From: Bacteroidales bacterium
Lineage (GTDB): Bacteria > Bacteroidota > Bacteroidia > Bacteroidales > UBA1715
Assembly (NCBI GenBank): GCA_027858745.1
Contig: JAQICB010000009.1
Coordinates: 1-33,520, forward strand
Length of the DNA: 33,520 nucleotides
Reading direction: 5' to 3'
The notes under the pieces were generated by a model, which was not told the origin of the DNA, did not search any database, and saw nothing but the letters and a program-made list of their open reading frames with translations. The position numbers and the translations under genes were made by a program. Shown piece after piece: positions 1 through 8,970 of the stretch. The number at the start of each line of letters is the position of its first letter. The first letter of the stretch is position 1.

Positions 1-47
1 TAAGATGTGCTATTTATTCTCATAAAGGGCATTTCAAGCTTATTTAT

Positions 48-237
48 AACCTGAGTTCAAATTTTTCGAGTTCAGATTAATAAATAAAGCTGTTTATCAA
101 GGTAAATTATTGAATAATAGCGAGCTGTTGTGAAATAATTTATAATAAGTCGTAATTATTTCATTGTTTTTGATTGAACCTCACTATTTATAAGCGTTCT
201 GAACCTAAAAAATTATATCGAACTCAGGTTAATAGCA
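48..237. repeat. Dispersed intergenic inverted-repeat element, copy A (long form)
   Basis: The element begins with AACCTGAGTTC (48-58) and ends with the inverted copy GAACTCAGGTT (220-230), followed by AATAGCAT, which is also found beside copies C and D. Its interior shares AAATTATTGAATAATAGCGA and a nearby AAGCTGTTT-ATCAAGG segment with copy B at 21737. Its right arm (TCTGAAC...AAAAAATTATATCGAACTCAG) matches copies C and D. It therefore looks composite, joining a B-type left part to a C/D-type right part. No coding sequence is visible inside. It resembles a REP/MITE-like element; no transposase is present in the window. Confidence 0.75.
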
Positions 238-431
238 TAGTGTAGTAATTAGATGTGTTAAATACGGTTAAATATTGACATGTTACAATTGCACATACAA
301 GTGCGAATTGTTTGCATTGTTAATTATCTATAATATATGTCTTCTTTTGCTTGCATACATATTTCACGAATAGTAATGACTATACATCAATCAAACACGA
401 AAAGATTACATTTGTAAATTCACATTTGTGT

Positions 432-462
432 TTTGTTTGTATACAAATTTGATTTACATTTG
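432..462 (+). promoter_or_regulatory. Bacteroidetes-type promoter of the XRE gene
   Basis: A TTTG (432-435) is separated by 19 nt from TACATTTG (455-462), matching the Bacteroidetes sigma-70 pattern TTTG-N19-TAnnTTTG. Transcription would start near 467-470, giving a leader of under 20 nt before the ATG at 486. A second TACATTTG lies at 407-414. The call rests on motif and spacing only. Confidence 0.6.
436..447. promoter_or_regulatory. Candidate operator palindrome in the XRE promoter
   Basis: TTTGTATACAAA is a perfect 12-bp palindrome lying between the -33 and -7 elements of the promoter for the XRE gene. Three ACATTTGT motifs surround it (408, 422, 456). Binding by the XRE protein itself would block its own promoter, the usual autoregulatory layout for this family. 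The binding protein is inferred. Confidence 0.4.
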
Positions 463-485
463 TAACTCATTATAAATTATCAACT

Positions 486-881
486 ATGAATACAATACGA
501 GAACGCTTATCAGATTTTTTACATACACATCAATTATCTGCATCTGAGTTTGCCGATATTATAGGGGTACAACGCTCAAGCGTCTCACACATACTGTCCG
601 AACGCAACAAGCCGAGTATTGATTTTCTTATAAAAATGCTTAATTCATATCCCTCTATTGATGTTAATTGGCTTTTAACCGGCTCACATACAGTAGGTAG
701 AAATGTTTCACCTACCTCTGAATCCACAAATTCTTCCGGAATAAGCCAGGATGAAGAGCAGGTATCTTATGTTAAATCGTCTCCTGAGATAAATATTGAG
801 GGTGAATTGAAAAATAAAAAAATCGAAAAGATTGTTGTTTTTTATTCCGATGATACGTTCAAAGAATATATTAAGGAATGA
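486..881 (+). CDS. XRE-family helix-turn-helix transcriptional regulator
   Basis: The 131-aa protein has an N-terminal HTH of the Cro/C1 (XRE) type at about residues 5-62: LSASEFADIIGV as the first helix pair, QRSSVSHILSERNKPS as the turn and recognition helix, then FLIKMLNSYPSIDVNWLLTG. A Ser-rich linker follows, then a short conserved-looking tail (KKIEKIVVFYSDDTFKEYI). Proteins of this shape are common in Bacteroidetes and probably act as dimeric DNA-binding repressors; the target is unknown. The ATG at 486 follows a good promoter with a palindrome in its spacer. Its 3' end overlaps the convergent DUF4249 gene by 11 nt. Confidence 0.88.
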   Translation: MNTIRERLSDFLHTHQLSASEFADIIGVQRSSVSHILSERNKPSIDFLIKMLNSYPSIDVNWLLTGSHTVGRNVSPTSESTNSSGISQDEEQVSYVKSSPEINIEGELKNKKIEKIVVFYSDDTFKEYIKE

Positions 882-1689
882 TCATCTGTATGCTATCAAC
901 ACTAAAAGCATTAAAATGTCCTAATATGCGTGGAGTAAAGTTTGTTATAGGATTGTCGGGAACTGAAAAGTTTCCGGTAGAGGTCATAGCTTCTTCGAGT
1001 GTTAAGTAGTATGTATAGTTAGCTTCATCAATAGAAATTAATTCTATCATTACAGTATCTGAAACTTCAAAAGTATAACCTCTCATCAATAATTGATACG
1101 CCTTTCCATTAAACATCTTATCTTTCATCACCACAATGTCTGATGAACCATTAAATAATGTATCGTTTTTATATGTTTTGATTCGATAAAAATTTTGTGT
1201 TTCGAAAGGATCTTTGAAGTAAAACGTTACCTCATAAAATAGTTCTCCGGGATATGTTGCCATATAGACGCTGTAAGGAAAAACAGAACTACTTATACTG
1301 TCGATTGCAACAGGTTTCGGCATAAATGACTCAGCGGTATAGCTTATGTTGTCATATGTAACAGTTAAGGTATAGAGTGTTTCTTCAGGAAAATCATATG
1401 TCTCGGCATATACTCCTGCTTGTATTTCGGGTACAGTTATGCTTGTGTCACCAAATTCAAGTACTACTTCTGCTCCCGAAACCTGAGAGTATTCAATGGG
1501 GTGTAAATAGTCTGCAGTTTTAGAAATATACACATATACTGAATCGTTTTTTGATGAACAAATTCCTTCAATAACCATTTGCGGATCAGATTTTTGTACA
1601 GAAAAATCTTCCATAACCTCTTCACAATTCGATAAAAGAAAAGGAAGAAGGGTAATTATAATTATATGTAGTATTTTATAATTTCTCAT
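871..1689 (-). CDS. DUF4249-family lipoprotein
   Basis: This 272-aa protein begins with a lipoprotein signal peptide (hydrophobic LHIIIITLLPFLL, then lipobox LLSNC with Cys22), so it should be lipid-anchored in the envelope. The rest is beta-rich with an early segment (QMVIEGICSSKNDSVYVYISKT) typical of DUF4249, a Bacteroidetes family commonly encoded directly after a TonB-dependent receptor. It starts 2 nt after the receptor's stop codon, so the two are almost certainly co-transcribed and probably form one outer-membrane uptake complex, with this protein as the surface or accessory subunit. The substrate cannot be read from the sequence. Its stop overlaps the XRE gene end by 11 nt. Confidence 0.82.
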   Translation of the reverse strand: MRNYKILHIIIITLLPFLLSNCEEVMEDFSVQKSDPQMVIEGICSSKNDSVYVYISKTADYLHPIEYSQVSGAEVVLEFGDTSITVPEIQAGVYAETYDFPEETLYTLTVTYDNISYTAESFMPKPVAIDSISSSVFPYSVYMATYPGELFYEVTFYFKDPFETQNFYRIKTYKNDTLFNGSSDIVVMKDKMFNGKAYQLLMRGYTFEVSDTVMIELISIDEANYTYYLTLEEAMTSTGNFSVPDNPITNFTPRILGHFNAFSVDSIQMIIP

Positions 1690-1691
1690 GC

Positions 1692-4001
1692 TTAAAATCT
1701 AAAATTCCATGTAATTGCAGGCAAGATAGGGAATAAGGTAACTTTTACTGCTTGCAGTTCATCAACATTATCAGGATGAACTCGTTCAAAATATATCATA
1801 TATGCATTTTTTCTATTGTACGTGTTGTAAATAGAAAAATTAAAAGATGATTCATATCTGTCTGTTTTTTTCGCTATAACAGTACAGCCTAGATCAAGCC
1901 GATGATAATTAGGCATTCGATATCCGTTTCGGTCGGTATAATAATTTACTCGTTTTCCATCGAGTATATACTTTCCGCTCGGCATGGTAACCGCATCACC
2001 GGTTGCAAAAACCCATGTTGCCGAAACTTGAACATTTTTAGAAATATCATACATGCCAACAATCGAAATATCATGTTTTCTGTCATATCGAGTAGGGAAC
2101 CATCGAGCTTTATTTAATTCTTCGAATTGTTTTTCAGTACGAGACCAGGTGTAGCTAATCCATCCGGTAAATGTTCCTTGATTCTTTTTAGCAAACAATT
2201 CCAGTCCGTATGCTCGTCCTTTTCCAAACAATAAGTAACTTTCCAAATCGGGTTCTAGAAAAATATTAGTACCACTTTCGTAATCAATTTGACTTTCGAG
2301 GTCTTTATAATAGATTTCGGCAGAACTTTCATATTTATTTTCCGCAAAGTTTCTAAAATACCCAACAGAATATTGAGCACACTTTTGAGGTGGTGTGAGT
2401 GCAGAACTTGGAATCCAATAATCGGTTGGTAAACTGCTGGTAGAACTTTGTATTAAATGAACATATTGATTGTTCAGAGTGTATGACATTTTAATAGAGC
2501 TTCTGCTGTTTAATATAAATGTTGCCCCCAATCGAGGTTCCAGAGAAGGATAATTTTCAATAATTTCACGTTTTTTGTATACCGCACTGTCTATTCGTTC
2601 GTGATTATTATCATACGTATACGTTGTTCCCGGCCCAATTATAGTAAATAATGAAAATCGTAAACCATAATTAAGCGTAATGTAATCCGACACTTTTTGT
2701 TCGTTACTGGCATATAAACCACTTTCAAGAGCATATTTATTATCCATGGAAACAGAAATACCTTCAATAGAACTTTTTAAATCTCCGGGAATAAAGGTAT
2801 GATGTATTGTGTTGAAACCAAAACTCACACTATTTGAATTGTTTGCATACCATTGAAAATCCTCTTTGAGCTGAAAATCAGTGATTCCCGAAGATAATTC
2901 AAATTGACCGGAATCATCGCCCACAGTAATAATATTTTCAAAATTACTGAAAATCAAGGTTGAATTCATAAATAATTTAGGACTTAGTAAATGAACCCAA
3001 CGTACCGTTCCTGTAGCATTTCCCCAGTCTGTTCCAAATATATCCTGAAATGCAAATACATCGCGACCAAAATATCCGGAAATGAAAAGGCGGTTTTTTT
3101 CATTAAATATATAGTTGGTTTTAAGATTTAAATCATAGAAATAGAGCTTGGTGTCTCGAAAATTTGTGTCTTTAGAAAATAAAAGAAGCATGTCGGCGTA
3201 AGTTCGTCGAGCCGAAATCATGAAAGAACTGGTATCTTTTACAATAGGACCTTCAACCGTTATTCGTGAAGATATGGTTCCAATACCTCCGGATGCTTCA
3301 TATGATTGATTATTACCTTCTTTCATTTTTATATCAACAACCGACGATAAGCGTCCACCATATTTTGCGGGCATTGAACCTTTATATAATTTAACATCTT
3401 TGATAGCATCACCATTAAAAACGGAGAAAAAACCTAACATATGTGATGCGTTATACACCGGAGCTTCATCAAGTAAAATTAAATTTTGGTCGGCACCACC
3501 ACCACGGACAAAAATACCACCACTACCTTCACCACCGCTTTTGACACCCGGCATAAGTTGTAATGTTTTTAATACATCATTTTCTCCAAACAATACGGGT
3601 ACAGATTTTATTTCATGCATATCGAGAGTTTGCACACCCATTTCGGTAGATTTTATATTTTGATCTCGTGCTTGTGCCGTAACCACAACCTTTTCGGTAA
3701 CCTGAGCAAATGTTTCTAAATATACATTTTTTGTTATATCTTTTTCGACAACAATTTTTTCTGAATAAGTTGTATAACCTAAATACGACACTTCAAAAAT
3801 ATGAGTTCCTTTGGGTACACTTAATGAATAAAATCCGTAATTGTTGCTAATAACACCGTATGTTGTGCCGGGAACGTATACCGATGCGGCAATAAGCTCT
3901 TCACCGGTATCGGCATCTTTAATATACCCGCTTATGGTATATGTTTGAGCAAACAAAACACTCGGAATAAGGATTAATAATATACTAAATAGTTTTTTCA
4001 C
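1692..4001 (-). CDS. TonB-dependent outer-membrane receptor with N-terminal carboxypeptidase-regulatory-like domain
   Basis: The 769-aa protein has a signal peptide (MKKLFSILLILIPSVLFAQ), a carboxypeptidase-regulatory-like beta-sandwich at about 20-105 (TISGYIKDADTGEELIAASV), a plug domain at about 120-235 (ending GGRLSSVVDIKMKEGN), and a C-terminal 22-strand-type barrel ending in aromatic F-R-F. These are the hallmarks of Bacteroidetes SusC-like or FecA-like receptors powered by TonB-ExbBD. It is shorter than classical SusC (about 1000 aa) and its partner is DUF4249, not SusD, so polysaccharide import is not implied. The plug carries a Gly-rich stretch (SGGEGSGGIFVRGGG). A possible -7 motif TAATTTTG lies on the minus strand at 4083-4076, leaving a leader of roughly 70 nt. 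Confidence 0.92.
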   Translation of the reverse strand: MKKLFSILLILIPSVLFAQTYTISGYIKDADTGEELIAASVYVPGTTYGVISNNYGFYSLSVPKGTHIFEVSYLGYTTYSEKIVVEKDITKNVYLETFAQVTEKVVVTAQARDQNIKSTEMGVQTLDMHEIKSVPVLFGENDVLKTLQLMPGVKSGGEGSGGIFVRGGGADQNLILLDEAPVYNASHMLGFFSVFNGDAIKDVKLYKGSMPAKYGGRLSSVVDIKMKEGNNQSYEASGGIGTISSRITVEGPIVKDTSSFMISARRTYADMLLLFSKDTNFRDTKLYFYDLNLKTNYIFNEKNRLFISGYFGRDVFAFQDIFGTDWGNATGTVRWVHLLSPKLFMNSTLIFSNFENIITVGDDSGQFELSSGITDFQLKEDFQWYANNSNSVSFGFNTIHHTFIPGDLKSSIEGISVSMDNKYALESGLYASNEQKVSDYITLNYGLRFSLFTIIGPGTTYTYDNNHERIDSAVYKKREIIENYPSLEPRLGATFILNSRSSIKMSYTLNNQYVHLIQSSTSSLPTDYWIPSSALTPPQKCAQYSVGYFRNFAENKYESSAEIYYKDLESQIDYESGTNIFLEPDLESYLLFGKGRAYGLELFAKKNQGTFTGWISYTWSRTEKQFEELNKARWFPTRYDRKHDISIVGMYDISKNVQVSATWVFATGDAVTMPSGKYILDGKRVNYYTDRNGYRMPNYHRLDLGCTVIAKKTDRYESSFNFSIYNTYNRKNAYMIYFERVHPDNVDELQAVKVTLFPILPAITWNFRF

Positions 4002-4170
4002 AATTTTTTATAAAAATTACTTAAAAAACGGTCTTTTTTTTAAAATGATAATAAAAAAAAGGTTTTTTTTATAAACAAAATTATGTGTTAAAAAAAATAC
4101 GGTAATTCATTACCTGAAAAAGGAAAATGTTTCGAAAAAAAAAATTATATTAGCAAAAAAATATAATAGC

Positions 4171-5349
4171 GTGAAAAAAAATATTCTCATAACTTTTACA
4201 GCATTATTTTGTTTGTTTACTACTTCTTTTTCACAAGAGAATGATAGTGTTTCCGCTTATTTCAAACCGGTTATTCATCTTGAGTATTTGTACGGAAGGG
4301 TCGATAATCCGGTAAAAATTGAAGATCATGCAAATTCTCAATACGGAAAAATTTCTATATTGAATGAAACAGGAAGACAAGAAAATAGTTATTTCAAACA
4401 CTATAAAAATCCTTTCGTTGGTATTAGTTTTTTAGTTGGTTACCTTGGTAATAAAGATGTATTTGGCTCTACAATTGGCATTTACCCACAATGGACATAT
4501 CATTTTATTCAAAAAAAATCATTAAGTTGGGATATAAATTTAGGATCAGGTTTTGCTTTTTTTACGAGACCATTTGATAAAGTAACAAATCCTGATAATA
4601 AACTAATTGGTTCTCATTTTTCAAATATTACCGACATTTCAACGAGTGTTGTATTTCGCTTTCATCCTAAGATTCTGGTTCGAACAGGTGTTGGGCTGAT
4701 TCATGTTTCGAACGGACATACCGCCATTCCAAACATTGGCTTAAATGACCTTACCGTTCGTTTGGGAATGATATATAAGCCGGGAGAGTTAGTAGGTCTT
4801 AAAATGCCGAAACCACAAAGATATGAACAAGACTCTATCTGGAGAAAAAGCATTGGTGTGAGTGTTGGGCGTCATGAGCTGGCATACACAACCTATCCTG
4901 TTGACGGACCAACATACCACATATATAGTGTAATGGGATATATTTCCAAACAGGTAAGTCCAATTAATGAAATTAAATTCGGTATAAATTATTCCTATTA
5001 TCGCGGATATCATACCTTAATTGTACATGACGAAATGTATGATTACTTTAAATTTTTCAGATCGAGTGTCATCAGTTTACAGATTGGACATGAATTTTTA
5101 ATGAATCATTTTGGTTTTGTGACTGATATTGGATTAAAAGTTGTAGACCCTATTTACCGCAACTTCTTTTTAAAATACGACGAAACACCATCGGGGTGGT
5201 TCAAACAATATGTGACCGGACGATTGGGCTTTGAGATATATCCTTATAAAAATGCATTTTCAGGAAAAAAATTATCTTTGGGTATGTATATAAAAACTAA
5301 TTTATTTCAGGCTGATTTTGTTGAATATAATATGACATATACTTTTTAA
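4171..5349 (+). CDS. PagL-like lipid A deacylase / acyloxyacyl hydrolase family outer-membrane protein
   Basis: The protein has 392 aa with a signal peptide (ITFTALFCLFTTSFSQ). Residues 174-182 read VGLIHVSNG, containing the HxSN catalytic motif of PagL 3-O-deacylases (His178, Ser180, Asn181), and residues around 80-135 give the alternating strands of a small barrel (FVGISFLVGYLG). PagL enzymes remove the 3-O acyl chain of lipid A in the outer membrane. At 392 aa it is about twice the length of Pseudomonas PagL; the extra C-terminal half is also strand-rich and ends in TYTF, as many barrels do. The start is GTG at 4171; no ATG gives a better signal peptide. PBP4 follows after 16 nt. The exact substrate is inferred from the motif only. 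Confidence 0.78.
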   Translation: MKKNILITFTALFCLFTTSFSQENDSVSAYFKPVIHLEYLYGRVDNPVKIEDHANSQYGKISILNETGRQENSYFKHYKNPFVGISFLVGYLGNKDVFGSTIGIYPQWTYHFIQKKSLSWDINLGSGFAFFTRPFDKVTNPDNKLIGSHFSNITDISTSVVFRFHPKILVRTGVGLIHVSNGHTAIPNIGLNDLTVRLGMIYKPGELVGLKMPKPQRYEQDSIWRKSIGVSVGRHELAYTTYPVDGPTYHIYSVMGYISKQVSPINEIKFGINYSYYRGYHTLIVHDEMYDYFKFFRSSVISLQIGHEFLMNHFGFVTDIGLKVVDPIYRNFFLKYDETPSGWFKQYVTGRLGFEIYPYKNAFSGKKLSLGMYIKTNLFQADFVEYNMTYTF

Positions 5350-5365
5350 TAAAAATAATACAATT

Positions 5366-6775
5366 ATGAGAATTATTACACATTTTTTATCAAAGGCATT
5401 TTTACTAATTATTGTATCATCTGCTAGTGTTATCGCACAAACAAATGTTCAAAAATCTGTAATGGATTATTATGAACAAGAACCAAGTATGCAATCTGCT
5501 TTTCTCGGAATACATGTGGTAGATATGATGGAAGACTCTGCAATTGTTGATATTAACAGTAATAAAAGCATGTTGCCGGCTTCAATCGTAAAAATATTCA
5601 CAACGGCAGCGGCACTCAACTATATGGGTGAGGATTTTCGTTATAAAACATATATTTCTCATACCGGAAGTGTTGATGAAAAAGGGGTGTTAAACGGTAA
5701 TCTTGTAGTACATGGTGCCGGCGATCCTACACTTGGTTCTAAATATTTTCCCGACCAAAAATATTTTATCGATACTATTGTACAGCGAGTTATTGATTAT
5801 GGTATCACATCAATTAAAGGAGAAATTATTATTGATTGCTCAATTTTTGATTCTCAATCAATTCCAACTTCATGGGTTTGGGAAGATTTAGGTCGTTCGT
5901 ATGCCGCCGGGGTATATCCAATAGCGATGAATGACAATGTGTTCTCAATAACTTTTACCAATCCGAATAAAGATAAAGAGGAACGAAAAGGTTTATCGAA
6001 AGTGAACAATGCAAATCCACCATCTGTTCCTGCGAGTCCGTACGAATTAGCAACTGAAGATTCTATTAATTTTGAACAAAAAAACGGCAGCTTTGTTGTT
6101 CGCGGATCAATTCCTGCTCCACAAGAAATTCTTGGTTTAGAGTTAATTCAGCGGTTTTTTAAATTAGGTCTCTGTGATTATCGTCAAGATTTCATGCCGG
6201 TTGTTATTCCTGTTCCCGGAATTGTTGATACAATAGGGGTATTAACTTCACCAAGTTTACAAGAGATAGTGGCAGTAACAAACAAGAAAAGCATAAATAA
6301 TTATGCAGACCATTTGGTTAAATACCTTGGTTATACTGTATATAACGATGGTAGTTTTTCTGTTGGCACAAATGTAGTTACAGATTTTATTGATTCTGTG
6401 GGGGTTTCAAGTCATGGTGTTTATTTATATGACGGGAGCGGTCTTTCACGTTATAATGTGCTAACACCACAGCATGTGACTGCTTTTTTGAATAGCTTAA
6501 CCCCTTTAAGTTTTTATTCCACTTTTTACAACAGTCTTTCTGAACCGGAAAATGACGGAACCTTAAAATCATATGATTTTCCTGAATATATGTACGGAAA
6601 AATTCATGCAAAAACAGGTTCAATGACACGAGTGAGAAACATTGCGGGATATATGACAACAAAATCGGGAAAACATATTTCATTTTGTATTATGCTAAAC
6701 GGTCATACCTGTGATGCAACAACATCGAGAAAAAATATTACGACTCTGTTAACTACAATTTATAACACATATTAA
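5366..6775 (+). CDS. dacB: D-alanyl-D-alanine carboxypeptidase/endopeptidase, PBP4 (DacB) family
   Basis: The 469-aa periplasmic enzyme has a signal peptide (MRIITHFLSKAFLLIIVSSASVIAQ) and all three serine-peptidase motifs of the S13 family: SIVK (Ser73, Lys76), SIN (309-311) and KTG (416-418), with the family signature DGSGLSRYN just before the last. The large insert between the first two motifs is typical of PBP4. It trims terminal D-Ala or cleaves DD-crosslinks in peptidoglycan. It sits 16 nt after the PagL-like gene and 29 nt before the SDR gene, so it probably belongs to a four-gene transcription unit whose first two members remodel the envelope. Confidence 0.93.
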   Translation: MRIITHFLSKAFLLIIVSSASVIAQTNVQKSVMDYYEQEPSMQSAFLGIHVVDMMEDSAIVDINSNKSMLPASIVKIFTTAAALNYMGEDFRYKTYISHTGSVDEKGVLNGNLVVHGAGDPTLGSKYFPDQKYFIDTIVQRVIDYGITSIKGEIIIDCSIFDSQSIPTSWVWEDLGRSYAAGVYPIAMNDNVFSITFTNPNKDKEERKGLSKVNNANPPSVPASPYELATEDSINFEQKNGSFVVRGSIPAPQEILGLELIQRFFKLGLCDYRQDFMPVVIPVPGIVDTIGVLTSPSLQEIVAVTNKKSINNYADHLVKYLGYTVYNDGSFSVGTNVVTDFIDSVGVSSHGVYLYDGSGLSRYNVLTPQHVTAFLNSLTPLSFYSTFYNSLSEPENDGTLKSYDFPEYMYGKIHAKTGSMTRVRNIAGYMTTKSGKHISFCIMLNGHTCDATTSRKNITTLLTTIYNTY

Positions 6776-6804
6776 TTTTTTCTCGATTTTGTAATCAAAT
6801 TTGT

Positions 6805-7605
6805 ATGCAATACTATTCTCACAAAACGGTTTGGATAACCGGTGCTTCGAGTGGAATTGGAAAAGAAACAGCAGTTCAATTAGCTCCTATTTCAGGTATT
6901 CGTCTTATACTGTCTGCTCGTTCTGTTGACAAACTTCAAGATGTTCAGAAATCCTGTATCGAAAAAGGAGCACAGTGTGAAATTTTGCCTTTAAACCTTG
7001 AAGAATCAGATATGCTTACAGATAAGGCAGAAAAAGCCTTGTCAATATTTAATGGCGTTGATATTCTTGTCAATAACGGTGGTATTAGCCAACGATCGTC
7101 AGTAATTGAAACACCAATTGAAAACGATCGAAAAATAATGGAAATAGATTATTTTAGTTCCGTTATTCTTACCAAAGCGATTTTGCCACATATGGTCAAA
7201 AAAAAGACTGGTCATATAGTTGTTGTTAGCAGTATTTCGGGCTGTTTTGGTTTTCCGCTTCGGTCTGCCTATTGTGCCGCAAAACATGCATTATATGGCT
7301 TTTATGAGTCCTTGGATATTGAAATGAGAAAACAAGGTATTGCCGTAACCATTGTTTCACCCGGACGCATACAAACAAATATTTCATATGCCGCTCTCAA
7401 CAAAAATGGGAACGCTCACGGTAAAATGGATGAAGGACAAGCAAACGGAATGCCGGTAGAGACCTGCGTACGTAAAATGCTTAGAGGAATACAAAAGAAA
7501 AAACACGAAATATTAATTGGAAATAAAGAGGTATTAATGGTTCATTTTTATCGCAAAATACCCGCATTATTTCATGCTATAGCAGGAAAAATTAAAGCAA
7601 CTTAA
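6805..7605 (+). CDS. Short-chain dehydrogenase/reductase (SDR) family oxidoreductase
   Basis: The 266-aa protein is a classical SDR: cofactor-binding TGASSGIG at residues 12-19, NNGG at 90-93, the catalytic Ser near 143 (VVSSISG), and YCAAK with Tyr156 and Lys160. SAR at 38-40 follows the second strand and is compatible with NADP(H) preference. The length is typical. The C-terminal third (MVHFYRKIPALFHAIAGKI) is hydrophobic and basic, as in DHRS7-like SDRs that touch membranes, suggesting a lipid-like substrate, but this is inference. The VOC gene starts 11 nt downstream. Confidence 0.9.
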   Translation: MQYYSHKTVWITGASSGIGKETAVQLAPISGIRLILSARSVDKLQDVQKSCIEKGAQCEILPLNLEESDMLTDKAEKALSIFNGVDILVNNGGISQRSSVIETPIENDRKIMEIDYFSSVILTKAILPHMVKKKTGHIVVVSSISGCFGFPLRSAYCAAKHALYGFYESLDIEMRKQGIAVTIVSPGRIQTNISYAALNKNGNAHGKMDEGQANGMPVETCVRKMLRGIQKKKHEILIGNKEVLMVHFYRKIPALFHAIAGKIKAT

Positions 7606-7616
7606 AATTACATATT

Positions 7617-8693
7617 ATGGAAAAGTATTATATACGAGGAATTCAACAAATTGGAATAGGCGTTGAAGATGTTGAAATTGCCTGGAAATGGTATAGAGAA
7701 AATTTTGGAGCAGATGTTAAAGTCTTTGATGATGACGAAACTGCAAATTTCATGTTACCCTATACCGGTGGCGAACCACAACGACGACGTGCAATTTTAG
7801 CTATGAATCTGCAAGGTGGGGGTGGTTTCGAAATATGGCAATATAAAGGGAGAAAACCTCAAGGACCGGATTTTCAAATTCAATTGGGAGATTATGGTAT
7901 TTTTGCTGCAAAAATAAAAACGTCTAACGTAAATGTTGCACACGATACATTTTCAAAAAAAGGAGAGACTGTTTCAGAAATAATGTTAGCACCGGATAAA
8001 AGTGCCTATTTTTGGATTCAAGATCCTTTTGGAAATTATTTTCAGATTGTCGAAGAGAAAAGTATTTTCAAAAACGAATCAAAACTCACAGGACTTGTGT
8101 ATGGAGCTGTTGTTGGTGTTCCCGACATTGAAAAAGCACTCAAAATATATACTGATATTATAGGATATGATGTAGTTGAATATAAAATTGATTCGCAAAA
8201 ACACGAAGACTTTGCATTTGTTCCCGGAGGTACCCATTCCTTTAAACGAATTCTTCTGTCACATTCAGAAACGAGAAATGGAGGCTTTGGGAAATTATTT
8301 GGACCAAGTACTATTGAACTTGTCGAAGTAGGGGATAGAGAGCCTAAAAACATGTTTGAAAATCGTTTTTGGGGCGACTTAGGATTTATTCACCTCTGTT
8401 TTGATATGCAAGGAATGGATGCATTACGAAAAAAATGTGTGGCAGTCGGTTATCCATTTACAATTGATAGTTACGAAGCATTACAAGGAAAAAGTTTCGA
8501 TATGGGAGATTCAGCTGGGTTATTTTCATACATTGAAGATGATGGTGGAACATGGATTGAATTTGTAGAAGGTCATAAATTACCTTTAGTTAAAGGAATA
8601 GAATTAGATTTACTTAAACGGCCACCACAAAAACCATTACCAAAATGGCTCATTTCTATGCTACGATTAAAAAAATACAAAGAGAAAAAATAA
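7617..8693 (+). CDS. Two-domain VOC (glyoxalase/dioxygenase superfamily) protein
   Basis: The 358-aa cytoplasmic protein has two vicinal-oxygen-chelate modules: residues about 6-150 (IQQIGIGVEDVEIAWKWYRE ... FGNYFQIVEE) and about 155-320 (VYGAVVGVPDIEKALKIYTD ... GTWIEFVEG). VOC proteins use paired beta-alpha-beta-beta-beta units to hold a divalent metal. The usual first-strand His is Gln (Q11/Q12) in the first module and is absent in the second; a His remains in the last unit (FIHLCFDM) and Glu residues end both modules. The metal site may therefore be incomplete or differently arranged. The reaction is unknown. It follows the SDR gene by 11 nt, and a joint pathway is plausible. Confidence 0.8.
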   Translation: MEKYYIRGIQQIGIGVEDVEIAWKWYRENFGADVKVFDDDETANFMLPYTGGEPQRRRAILAMNLQGGGGFEIWQYKGRKPQGPDFQIQLGDYGIFAAKIKTSNVNVAHDTFSKKGETVSEIMLAPDKSAYFWIQDPFGNYFQIVEEKSIFKNESKLTGLVYGAVVGVPDIEKALKIYTDIIGYDVVEYKIDSQKHEDFAFVPGGTHSFKRILLSHSETRNGGFGKLFGPSTIELVEVGDREPKNMFENRFWGDLGFIHLCFDMQGMDALRKKCVAVGYPFTIDSYEALQGKSFDMGDSAGLFSYIEDDGGTWIEFVEGHKLPLVKGIELDLLKRPPQKPLPKWLISMLRLKKYKEKK

Positions 8694-8706
8694 TTTACAC
8701 ATTTTC

Positions 8707-8739
8707 TTTTTGGTTTTTAATAATACTTATGTTTCTTTG
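8707..8739 (+). promoter_or_regulatory. Possible promoter of the ferredoxin gene
   Basis: TTTTTG (8707-8712) is followed after 19 nt by TTTCTTTG (8732-8739), one mismatch from the Bacteroidetes -7 consensus TAnnTTTG. Transcription would begin about 30 nt before the ferredoxin ATG. The imperfect -7 box keeps confidence low. Confidence 0.35.
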
Positions 8740-8777
8740 TACCGAATTTTAATATAATTAATTAAATAAATATAATT

Positions 8778-8945
8778 ATGGCACACGTTATTTCAGAAGA
8801 TTGCATTGTTTGTGGAGCATGTATAGGAGAATGTCCTGTAGACGCTATTTCAGAAGGAGACATTTATGTTATAGACCCTGATACATGCACAGATTGTGGG
8901 GCTTGTGTAGAAGTTTGTCCTACAGGAGCAATTTCTCAAGAATAA
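8778..8945 (+). CDS. 2[4Fe-4S] clostridial-type ferredoxin
   Basis: This 55-aa ORF is too short for the supplied track. It carries two complete cluster motifs: CIVCGACIGECP (Cys9, 12, 15, 19) and CTDCGACVEVCP (Cys37, 40, 43, 47), the CxxCxxCxxxCP pattern of bacterial 2[4Fe-4S] ferredoxins, and the length matches that family. It would be a soluble low-potential electron carrier in the cytoplasm, typically serving pyruvate:ferredoxin oxidoreductase, hydrogenase or Rnf-type complexes. It stands alone, with a candidate promoter upstream and a strong terminator 25 nt after the stop. Confidence 0.97.
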   Translation: MAHVISEDCIVCGACIGECPVDAISEGDIYVIDPDTCTDCGACVEVCPTGAISQE

Positions 8946-8970
8946 TCTTCTTACTATTTACAAAATAGTG

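Noticed and set aside
286-310. CAATTGCAC / GTGCGAATTG hairpin upstream of the XRE gene
   Set aside because: The stem is short and interrupted by an unpaired base; there is no T run or partner motif, so no function can be argued.
8042-8353. 103-aa minus-strand ORF inside the VOC gene
   Set aside because: Antisense shadow; no domain, promoter or independent start support.
7617-8693. 4-hydroxyphenylpyruvate dioxygenase
   Set aside because: Two VOC modules and a similar length recall HPPD, but the His ligands of the first strands are missing and the C-terminal HPPD signature is not seen.
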